Below, piece after piece: positions 16,555 to 23,330 of a DNA stretch of 64,000 nt. A program made the position numbers and the translations under genes. Below the pieces are notes generated by a model, which worked only from the letters and a program-made list of their open reading frames with translations, was not told where the DNA came from and did no database searches. This DNA comes from JAJUFS01 sp036381175. Lineage in GTDB: Bacteria > Pseudomonadota > Gammaproteobacteria > Natronospirales > JAJUFS01. The stretch covers positions 1 to 64,000 of the forward strand of contig DASVDI010000030.1 in NCBI GenBank assembly GCA_036381175.1, given 5' to 3'. Numbering within the stretch: position 1 is the stretch's first letter; every line of letters begins with the position of its first letter.

Positions 16555-16659
16555 ACGGTATCCGGCAGGCACGAAAACCAGCGCGACGGTTTCAACAACA
16601 TTCGCAAGGTTAGAAGCGGCGGAGATGCGTTGCGCGGACTGTCACTGTCGATTTCCGAA

Positions 16660-17811
16660 TCAGCCGTTGTCGCCCCTGCGCGGCGTCTTCACCCGGTACA
16701 TCGCCTCGTCGGCGGCCTGCAGCAATGCCTCGGGCGTGTCGCCATCACGCGGATGCAGGGCCATGCCGATGCTCGCGCTGACGTTCAGCCGGTCTCCGTT
16801 GTAAACAATCGGCACGGGCAAGGTTTCATTGATCCGCGCCAGCGCAATGTCCACGTCCGCCGGACTCGCGAGATCCTCGAGCAGCACCACGAACTCGTCA
16901 CCGCCGAAACGCGCAACCGTGTCGGTCTCGCGCACGCAATCAGACAACCGTTCCGCCACCACCTGAAGAACCTGGTCACCGGCCGCATGCCCGTAGCGGT
17001 CGTTCACGTTCTTGAAATCGTCGAGATCCAGGAACAGCACGGCCGCATGCTTTTCGAAGCGCGTATCGCGCGCCATCGCCTGCGAGAGCTTTTCCATGAA
17101 AAGACGCCGGTTCGGCAAGCCTGTCAGCACGTCGTGCAGCGCGATCCGCTGGCTCGATTCCGCCGCGCGCTCCAGCTGGATGCGGCGCAGGAACGCCATC
17201 CGCCGTTGCTGTCCGAGCGAGTACGCGCCAATCGCAGCGATAGCGGCAACGGAGACCAGGAGCATGAGATTGGTAAGCACGCCAACATCCGGCACGCGGT
17301 GAAAGACGATTTCGACCGCAAGGTACGTCGCGATATTCAGGAGCGCGATGACCGTACCGCCGAGGAAGCGAATACCCAGCATCAGGTATCCGGCCATCAC
17401 AACGAGAATGAAACCCACGTAGTAGCGATCCACCACCGCAGGCTCCACCACGGCGACGATTGCAGCGATCGCGGCCGTCGCCAGCAGGCAGAACACGAAC
17501 AGGAGACTCTCTCGGTGCTCCCGGTGAAACGGCGTGGACCACGTCACCAGCAGTAACACCGCCACGCTGATGATCGCCGCGCGCACCGTGAAAGTGAACG
17601 CCAGCGCCTCCACTCCCAGCAACACATCAAACACACCGAAAATCGCGAACAGCAGGATAGCCAGCAAGAGTCCCACCCGCACGCCGCGTGCCATATCACG
17701 GCTGACGGCACGGCGGAACGCACGCTCCAGCGCAGCATCGGCGAAACCCTGCGTCCAGGAATCAAGACGCGGCATTTCGGGCTCGCGGGACTTACCCGGC
17801 TTCGAATTCAT
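16660..17811 (-). CDS. Membrane-bound diguanylate cyclase (paralog 2)
   Basis: 383 aa. About six transmembrane helices (35-210), then GGDEF (225-380) with LTGLPNRRLFMEKL, FLDLDDFKNVND and intact RFGGDEF. Same architecture as the gene at 14120-15310 and similar membrane sequence (DRYYVGFILVVMAGYLMLGIRF here), so the two arose by duplication. ATG 17811 with GAGGTG just upstream is preferred to GTG 17823. Confidence 0.9.
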   Translation of the reverse strand: MNSKPGKSREPEMPRLDSWTQGFADAALERAFRRAVSRDMARGVRVGLLLAILLFAIFGVFDVLLGVEALAFTFTVRAAIISVAVLLLVTWSTPFHREHRESLLFVFCLLATAAIAAIVAVVEPAVVDRYYVGFILVVMAGYLMLGIRFLGGTVIALLNIATYLAVEIVFHRVPDVGVLTNLMLLVSVAAIAAIGAYSLGQQRRMAFLRRIQLERAAESSQRIALHDVLTGLPNRRLFMEKLSQAMARDTRFEKHAAVLFLDLDDFKNVNDRYGHAAGDQVLQVVAERLSDCVRETDTVARFGGDEFVVLLEDLASPADVDIALARINETLPVPIVYNGDRLNVSASIGMALHPRDGDTPEALLQAADEAMYRVKTPRRGDNG

Positions 17812-17943
17812 GTCACCTCGCACATCGCGGCAGCGCCGCGCTTCGGAATTTCTCCCGCTACTCTAGTGCAGAAAAGTGATGAACTCACATGGGTAGAGAA
17901 ACTGGGAATGCGCTTCACAGTTCTTGTTGCAAGCGATACGGAG

Positions 17944-18192
17944 TCAGTGCATCTCGCGGCAGGAATCGACGTGTTCGCCCAGCCAGCGCGCGAGCATCCT
18001 GGAAATGAGTTGTGCGGAGAACGCGACGGAATGAAGCATCTCGTTGTGCCGCATCCGTTCCTTTGGATCCGAAGGCGAGCAATCCTGCAGAAGGTCGTAC
18101 ATCAGCGCGTTCAAACCGCGCAGCAGATAACCGAGCGATTCGGGCGCAATCTCAGCTTCGTGATCGTCGAGCAGCTTGCGAAGGTCTTCCAT
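17944..18192 (-). CDS. Small hypothetical protein
   Basis: 82 aa, mostly helical, acidic at the N-terminus (MEDLRKLLDDHEAEIAPESL), no membrane segment, no recognised domain. AAGGTG precedes the ATG. It is the second gene of a leftward pair with the excisionase-like gene (51-base gap that holds a REP-like hairpin). Such small helical proteins are common in phage and integrated-element control regions, but no function can be named. Confidence 0.6.
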   Translation of the reverse strand: MEDLRKLLDDHEAEIAPESLGYLLRGLNALMYDLLQDCSPSDPKERMRHNEMLHSVAFSAQLISRMLARWLGEHVDSCREMH

Positions 18193-18204
18193 GACACACC
18201 TTTC

Positions 18205-18230
18205 GTAGGAGCGGTCTACGACCGCGAAAG
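18205..18230. repeat. REP-like palindrome, variant core
   Basis: CGTAGGAGCGGTCTACGACC and the following GCGAAAG have the GTAGGAGCG head of the window's REP family and the CGCGAA tail, but the stem is GCGGTC-TAC-GACCGC (18211-18225). This is closer to the GTAGGAGCGGnnnnnnCCGCGA form known from pseudomonads and Xanthomonadaceae. It lies within the accessory island, suggesting either a second REP subfamily or arrival with the island. Confidence 0.65.
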
Positions 18231-18243
18231 AAACGTGCTTTGC

Positions 18244-18477
18244 TTAGTGCGACCGCGATTCCACCTCGCCATCCCCGCCCACGCACTCCTTCGCCAGCTT
18301 CGCAACATTCACCAACCGGTAGCGCCCGATCTTGATCGACGGCAAATGCCCTTTCTCGATCATTCCCTGCACCACACCTTCCGGCAGGCCTGACAACTCA
18401 GCGAACTTGTCCCGAGTCATCACAGGAAAGAATACCGGCCAGCGTTTAAGTCCTTGCGACTCGGGAGAACCATCCAT
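18244..18477 (-). CDS. Excisionase/AlpA-like DNA-binding protein
   Basis: 77 aa. The centre FPVMTRDKFAELSGLPEGVV then GMIEKGHLPSIKIGRYRLVNV is a MerR-like winged helix of the excisionase/AlpA kind: helix-turn-helix, then a wing carrying Ile-Lys-x-Gly-Arg. Such proteins act as excision or transcription switches of integrated elements. It is transcribed away from the XRE gene at 18547 with a palindromic operator between them, an arrangement like a phage repressor/Cro switch. No integrase is in the window. Confidence 0.7.
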   Translation of the reverse strand: MDGSPESQGLKRWPVFFPVMTRDKFAELSGLPEGVVQGMIEKGHLPSIKIGRYRLVNVAKLAKECVGGDGEVESRSH

Positions 18478-18514
18478 ATCCTCATTGCTCCACTTTGTTC
18501 CACAGTAATTGGTA

Positions 18515-18530
18515 TTCCCTTAAAAGGGAA
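18515..18530. promoter_or_regulatory. Palindromic operator between divergent excisionase-like and XRE genes
   Basis: TTCCCTTAAAAGGGAA has perfect 7-base arms around AA. It lies 38 bases upstream of the minus-strand start at 18477 and 17 bases before the plus-strand ATG at 18547. The position suits binding by the XRE protein to control itself and the opposite gene. Confidence 0.5.
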
Positions 18531-18546
18531 CTTCATAAGTATAAGC

Positions 18547-18780
18547 ATGCCGCCGAAGATGTCAAAGAAAAAGAAAACAACAACTACGATTGGTCAACGA
18601 GTAAAGATTCTTCGTGAAGAAGCGGGCTACACACGTGACGAATTCTGCGAGCTAACCGGAATAAACAAAAGAACATTGGTGGGGATCGAAATCGAAGGAA
18701 GAGATCCGCAGGGATCAACCTTGGAGAAGGTGGCGAAGCAGTTTCCGCTTCAAGCTGAATATCTATTGATCGGAAAGTAA
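18547..18780 (+). CDS. XRE-family HTH regulator, phage-repressor-like
   Basis: 77 aa. A basic N-terminus (MPPKMSKKKK) is followed by an HTH_3 domain: IGQRVKILREEAGYTRDEFC, ELTGINKRTLVGIE. GC content is clearly lower than in the neighbouring chromosome, which suggests recent transfer. ATG 18547 is used because earlier in-frame codons would cover the operator. Probably represses the divergent excisionase-like gene. Confidence 0.75.
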   Translation: MPPKMSKKKKTTTTIGQRVKILREEAGYTRDEFCELTGINKRTLVGIEIEGRDPQGSTLEKVAKQFPLQAEYLLIGK

Positions 18781-18867
18781 ATAGCTATCGCGGTGGCATT
18801 TGCAATTTCTATCGGAATTGCCGCAATCTCGATCAGGTGTCGTTCTACCGAATTCCTACGCTTGCTT

Positions 18868-19785
18868 CTAACTCGCGCCGACTATGAAGATCTTTACCTC
18901 AACCTCGCCATCAGGTGTGCGTCTCAATCCTTCTAGATCGCGAGCCAAACCAGCCGGGTTAACAAGGAGATGCTGCGGATCGTAAATTACGCCCCATAGC
19001 CTCTTACACGCTTCATGTCGGCGGTAATGCTCAACGTCTATGATCAATTCATCGCCGACTTTTGAAGCATGATTCTTGTCTCGAATTCGCTTTATTTCTA
19101 GAACCAAACCATGCTCTGGTAGCAAAAAGTCCATGCGGGTACTAGTACCGGCATAACTTGGCGTGTATTCCTCTGGCCTTATGTCCCCTATCCAAGGGCG
19201 GATATGAGAATGAAGCAAGTCCTGGATGTCATACTCGGATTCGAATACAAGAGGAGCGACGCCCTTGCGTCTATGGGTGAGCGGGTGCATAGCTCTAGGT
19301 AACCCGCGGATAATTATAGAAAGAAGTTCTTCTACAGAATCAGGTTTCACGACCGTCTTGGCAACTACGGAATCTTGCTCTTGGGGGCTTACGTCAATAG
19401 GCAAGACACGTCCGCCACGATAATAGCGAAAACCATGTTGCTCTAGAATCTGGACGAGTCGTTCTTTTTTCTTAATGTACGTCTCAAGAGGATCAGGAAG
19501 ACGCACACCAAACAGCTCAGACACTGGAACAGAGGCCGGTGGCAAATCCATAAATTCCTCGATCAAGTTCCCTAGTACCGCCAAGCTATCAACTTTCGGG
19601 TCGTTTCCTGCACGCTGCAACCAGACTTTCCACTTGGACTGGTGTGAGAGGTCTGGTGCTGGTCCAGGCACGCCTGAGGCGAGAAATAGCTCTTCCAAAG
19701 TTTGATGCGATCCGACAAGTACCTCTGCAACCGCGGCGCAGACTGCGACTGGAATTCGGGTATTAGGAGCAACAACTTCATTCAT
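18868..19785 (-). CDS. PD-(D/E)XK nuclease, DpnII/MboI restriction-endonuclease fold
   Basis: 305 aa. Residues 150-285 match the REase_DpnII-MboI domain pattern: SEYDIQDLL (E184), PEEYTPSYAG, RMDFLLPEHG (D219), LEIKRIRD (E230, K232), the DELIIDVEHYRRHEACKRLW stretch and IYDP. All nuclease residues are present. The first ~125 residues are a separate helical domain I cannot assign; in AbiJ-like defence proteins this nuclease fold follows variable N-terminal sensor domains. No DNA methyltransferase is nearby, so it is not a classical restriction-modification enzyme. Low GC like its two operon partners upstream; 77 bases separate it from the alarmone synthetase gene. Likely the effector of the module. 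Confidence 0.82.
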   Translation of the reverse strand: MNEVVAPNTRIPVAVCAAVAEVLVGSHQTLEELFLASGVPGPAPDLSHQSKWKVWLQRAGNDPKVDSLAVLGNLIEEFMDLPPASVPVSELFGVRLPDPLETYIKKKERLVQILEQHGFRYYRGGRVLPIDVSPQEQDSVVAKTVVKPDSVEELLSIIIRGLPRAMHPLTHRRKGVAPLVFESEYDIQDLLHSHIRPWIGDIRPEEYTPSYAGTSTRMDFLLPEHGLVLEIKRIRDKNHASKVGDELIIDVEHYRRHEACKRLWGVIYDPQHLLVNPAGLARDLEGLRRTPDGEVEVKIFIVGAS

Positions 19786-19862
19786 TGTTCACAACCCATG
19801 TTGAAGCGAGCGAGGAAAACCCAGCAGCTAGCCGGGCATCACTTCGGTCAGCCCTAGATTTG

Positions 19863-20480
19863 TTAAGTTTGCGAGGATGCACCTAACTCAGTCACTAACT
19901 TTTCGAAGATATGATCTGCGCCCCACGCTTGTGCGGCGGTAAACGCAACCTGCCTTTTTTGTTCTTTTTGCAATGCCTCATCTGCTTTGTACGCTAGATC
20001 ATGATTCGCCTCAGCCCACGCATGTTGAAACAACGTTTTCACTTGTAGTTCGAAGAACTTTGGAATGTCTTCTGCCGAAAATTCCTGATCGAGCACGTCT
20101 GTCGGAACGAACACCACAAAGTGTTTGCCTATGTAATCAAATTCTTTTTCCGAGTCTGGCACGAGATCGCGCTCCTCGACTGAACGAAAGTACTTCTTGC
20201 TTTCTTCGGCAACATTGTCGACATCTGGAATGTAAAAAGTCACTACTCGCGCGCCAATCTGATCCTGTATCTGCCCCAAAGGATCATCGTATTTTTTCGC
20301 ACCGTCCGTTTGCTTCCTAGCCTTTTCAAGAAAGCTTTCCGGCGTTTTTGCCCGCACCGCGATTCTGTCTATTCTAGGGAATCCGGAAAACGTATCACGA
20401 AGATACGCCTCTAGGCTCATAGCAATAGGCACCAATACCGTTTCGTAACGCCTTCTGTAAGACTTCTCAAGTTCACTCAT
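19863..20480 (-). CDS. Small RelA/SpoT-type alarmone synthetase
   Basis: 205-aa single-domain RelA_SpoT protein. Visible motifs: RAKTPESFLEK (R43, K45, S49, K53) for ATP binding, QDQIGARVV (D73, R78), FDYIGKHFVV in the place of the usual GY-x-S-x-H, and FELQVKTLFQHAWAEANHDL then YK (E144, Q146, H153, H160). There is no HD hydrolase domain and no regulatory ACT/TGS part. Such small synthetases make (p)ppGpp or act as toxins by making (p)ppApp or pyrophosphorylating tRNA. The start overlaps the stop of the upstream gene by ATGA, so the two are coupled. The position in a low-GC operon with a nuclease suggests a signalling role in defence. Confidence 0.85.
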   Translation of the reverse strand: MSELEKSYRRRYETVLVPIAMSLEAYLRDTFSGFPRIDRIAVRAKTPESFLEKARKQTDGAKKYDDPLGQIQDQIGARVVTFYIPDVDNVAEESKKYFRSVEERDLVPDSEKEFDYIGKHFVVFVPTDVLDQEFSAEDIPKFFELQVKTLFQHAWAEANHDLAYKADEALQKEQKRQVAFTAAQAWGADHIFEKLVTELGASSQT

Positions 20481-21499
20481 GATTTTGTACTTTTATAGCG
20501 ACGATTAACTATGCTGCCTTCCGTCGTGAATCGAAACTCGCCAGCGTTTTCAGCCACAGCTTCTTGTTGGAATACCTGATCGAATTTGGAAGCTTCAGCA
20601 GTCAATATTCCCCCATTGTCGAGCTCTACAGACTGAAAGGCGATGTGCTTATCGAACTCTTCGCGGGAAAATCTGAAGCGCTCTCCAAAAAGCGTCTCAT
20701 TCTTTAAGGAGGACACTATTAACGCACGGGAATCATCTGAAAGACCGAAATGGTTCACGAAATCACGGATACTTGTCGATCGCCCGGCCATATTCCGCGA
20801 TAGTTTAACCGCAGACGCAATTTCTTCTTTCACTTCCATTGACGTCGCTGACTTGACCGCATTCCTTAAACACAACGCAAGACGTTTGGTCCCAGCCGCT
20901 GACGTTGTACGAAAATCCGAAAGTAAAAAGTCTCTTATCCAATAATCAGAGATGGAAACAAGGTTGTTGTTAACTTGCTTATCTACGGCTTGACCGTCCC
21001 AAAAATCATCACGCAAAGAACGGCCAGAATAAAGCGCGGCCTTATAGGACGTCGCACTTTTCATGAAGATTCGTTCGAGGAATTCCACGTTCAGGCTTCG
21101 CTCGTTTTCTTCAGCAAGAATTCCGTTATCGGCGGGGAATCTTGAAACTAACAGCTTTCGATAGCCCCTTTCGATGCCCGTCATTAAAAATAGCAAGCCT
21201 AGCCCGGAGCGATGGGTTGTGATGACCTGCAGTCGCTGCGCAATTGCACGGCCCGAAGCTAAACTTGGATGCCCTACGTATTGAACGAATACATCGCGAC
21301 AGTCATTTTGCTGTTCCCCGCGTTCGTTTGCGTTGAACGAAATATCGATGTTGCATTCTTTTTCAGATTTTTGATAAACGCCCGCTAGCATGTCGAACAA
21401 CCGACCTGCCAATCCGACAGATGTACCCCCGATTCTCGGCTGCTCTTCTGCAGCCTTAGAAGGATGAACTAGAAAGCTATGAATGTGTTCGATCGGCAT
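20477..21499 (-). CDS. Unrecognised 340-aa protein, first gene of the alarmone/nuclease operon
   Basis: 340 aa, soluble. ATG 21499 follows GGGGA. I do not recognise the family with confidence. Features: N-terminal MPIEHIHSFLVHPSK, a hydrophobic central strand GLGLLFLMTGIERGYRKLLV followed by RFPADNGI, then FLERIFMKSATSYKAALYSG, DDFWDGQAVDKQVN and a C-terminal LDNGGILTAEASKFDQVF. The overall plan (central strand pair, SRFPAD-like turn, basic helical C-half) reminds me weakly of the nucleoid-associated NA37/YejK family, but key patterns do not align well. As the leading gene it may be a sensor or DNA-binding partner of the alarmone synthetase and nuclease. Low GC. Confidence 0.75.
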   Translation of the reverse strand: MPIEHIHSFLVHPSKAAEEQPRIGGTSVGLAGRLFDMLAGVYQKSEKECNIDISFNANERGEQQNDCRDVFVQYVGHPSLASGRAIAQRLQVITTHRSGLGLLFLMTGIERGYRKLLVSRFPADNGILAEENERSLNVEFLERIFMKSATSYKAALYSGRSLRDDFWDGQAVDKQVNNNLVSISDYWIRDFLLSDFRTTSAAGTKRLALCLRNAVKSATSMEVKEEIASAVKLSRNMAGRSTSIRDFVNHFGLSDDSRALIVSSLKNETLFGERFRFSREEFDKHIAFQSVELDNGGILTAEASKFDQVFQQEAVAENAGEFRFTTEGSIVNRRYKSTKS

Positions 21500-21665
21500 T
21501 CTTTTTCCCCGCGTCCCTAATAAGCACGTCAATCCACGATGGCCGTCGCGCAAGGAAATCTCTGCGCTGCTTGAGCGGGTGCTCGAGTTCCACCCGGAAA
21601 CCGAACGCGAACTGTTCTTGTGGCCAACGTCGACCACGACGACGAAGCAAAACGGAATAAAGCAG

Positions 21666-22310
21666 TCAGGGGGCAGAACGTTTGCTTTCGAGCCATTTAA
21701 TAATCGGCTCCCACTGCTCCCAATCCGGATACGCGAGATACGGCGGCAACTCGTGAATGCCGAGTCCGCGCGTGTACGCGCGCACGTAATTCTGCGCATC
21801 GCGAAGGTGACCGAGGTACGGCACTTTGAGTCTTTCGAGGTACTCGTCGAGGTCTTCGAAGATGGAATAGTTTTCGCGCACGCGGTTGGCGACAACACCA
21901 AGCTTCACTTCCTTTCTTTCCACCTTGCCGACGTTTTTCAGTTCTTCGACAAAACGCGTGCAGGCGTTCATGTCTACGGTGCTCGGCAGCACGGGAACCA
22001 GAATGGTTTCGGCGTGCTTCACGAGCGCGGTGAGTTCGGGGCCGTGGGTAGCGGCGCGCGCGTCCATGACGAGGAAATCGGTGTTCGGCGCGAGGCCGCG
22101 AAGGCCGTCTTTGTATGCGTTGATGCCGGTGATGTGCGGGCGCTCTTCGGGCCGCTCGGCGAGCCAGTCCATGGAGGATTGCTGCGGATCGAAATCGGCG
22201 AGGGTGACGTTGACGTTTTCCCACTGGGAGGCGAAGTAGGCCGCGATGTTGGTAGCAAGCGTGGATTTGCCGCAGCCGCCCTTGGCGTTCAGGACCATGT
22301 ACCTTCGCAT
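21666..22310 (-). CDS. ParA/MinD-like ATPase, orphan
   Basis: 214 aa. The deviant Walker A KGGCGKST lies near residue 10, then DFDPQQSSMDWL (Walker A-prime like), LVMDARA (Walker B, D) and a late ILVPVLPSTVDMNACTRFVE. This is the ParA family of DNA- or cargo-positioning ATPases. No parB or centromere-like repeats are adjacent. ATG 22310 with GGAG upstream is chosen; the frame remains open for 85 codons before it, but these have no signs of coding. It lies 166 bases upstream of the low-GC operon on the same strand but has normal GC, so it likely belongs to the host chromosome. Confidence 0.85.
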   Translation of the reverse strand: MRRYMVLNAKGGCGKSTLATNIAAYFASQWENVNVTLADFDPQQSSMDWLAERPEERPHITGINAYKDGLRGLAPNTDFLVMDARAATHGPELTALVKHAETILVPVLPSTVDMNACTRFVEELKNVGKVERKEVKLGVVANRVRENYSIFEDLDEYLERLKVPYLGHLRDAQNYVRAYTRGLGIHELPPYLAYPDWEQWEPIIKWLESKRSAP

Positions 22311-22453
22311 TGCAGACTCCTCCCAGGTGAATTTCTTTTGTTTCCGCGGACTTATGTCCTGAAAGAGTATAGCGGCTGAGCGGGGATTTGCAGGCTGTGC
22401 GACGCTGGATGAAAGGCGGCGCGTGGCCGCCTCATTATTTGCGTTTGCGCGAG

Positions 22454-23173
22454 CTACAGCGTCATGCGCACGCTGAGCGTGGTCGCGCTGAAGATTTCGC
22501 TGTCGGCATAGCGAACGCCGATGTTCCACTCGGGCGTGATGCTGTAACCGACGCGCGCGTTCCACCAGAGTTCTGAATCAACTTCGGCTGTGCCTGGCAA
22601 CAGCAGCGGCTGCGGCACCTTATCCATGTATTCGCCTTCGATGGCCCACTCGAAGACGCCGATATCGCTCGCGAGCGCGAGGCGGAGGAACGGCGTGTCT
22701 TCCTCTGCCAGCACGGATTCCACTGCCACGGACTGCAGTGCGCCGGCATCCACGGTCAGGACGGGGAAATCAAAATCGTATTCAACGCGCCCGTAACCGA
22801 GTTCACCGGTGAGGCGCAGGCCTTCATCCACCATTACCGTGCGGCCGATACTCAAGGACATCAGCTGGCCTTGTTTCTCCGCGCTGATCGGCGCGACGTC
22901 GATCTCGGTGCCATCCGGCAGGGTGAAAGGGTTCTCGAAATAATTCTGCGAGAGGCTGTCGCGGCGAAAATCGAAGCGCATGAACATGCCTTGCCCGCCG
23001 CCCATCTGCCCGGTCAGCCGCTGGCTGAGCTCATCATTCACAGGCGCCGTACCGAACTGATCGGTTTCAAGCGCCGCGCGGCCGTAATCGAATTCCAGCC
23101 AGCTCCCTCCCGGCCCGGCAAACGCCGGTGCGCCCAGGCAACCCAGCAGCAAAGGAATCATTCTTTTCAACAT
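22454..23173 (-). CDS. Predicted outer-membrane beta-barrel protein
   Basis: 239 aa. Signal peptide MLKRMIPLLLGCLGAPAFAG, then alternating strands with aromatic girdles (LTGELGYGRVEYDFDFPVL, FEWAIEGEYM, WWNARVGYSITPEWNIGVRY) and a final strand TTLSVRMTL. ATG 23173 has a strong GGGGGAG ahead. Length suits an 8- to 10-strand barrel. No specific function seen. Confidence 0.7.
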   Translation of the reverse strand: MLKRMIPLLLGCLGAPAFAGPGGSWLEFDYGRAALETDQFGTAPVNDELSQRLTGQMGGGQGMFMRFDFRRDSLSQNYFENPFTLPDGTEIDVAPISAEKQGQLMSLSIGRTVMVDEGLRLTGELGYGRVEYDFDFPVLTVDAGALQSVAVESVLAEEDTPFLRLALASDIGVFEWAIEGEYMDKVPQPLLLPGTAEVDSELWWNARVGYSITPEWNIGVRYADSEIFSATTLSVRMTL

Positions 23174-23330
23174 GCTTTCTCCCCCCAATGGCGTCCGACC
23201 GGAAAACTAACACGTGCGAACGGCGTGGAGTGGCTGGAAATTGCCGGATCGGTGAGAATCGCGGCTAGACTTCAAGCTCATGAACCGGGCGGAGCACCCG
23301 GAATAAAGAACAAGACCGGGGGGGACGGAC

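Noticed and set aside
17944..18780. Intact prophage
   Set aside because: Only small control genes; no integrase, replication, capsid, tail or lysis genes.
18868..19785. Type II restriction enzyme of a restriction-modification system
   Set aside because: No DNA methyltransferase in the operon or the neighbourhood, and an extra N-terminal domain is present.
20477..21499. Firm NA37/YejK nucleoid protein
   Set aside because: Only the general plan is reminiscent; the conserved blocks do not align by eye.
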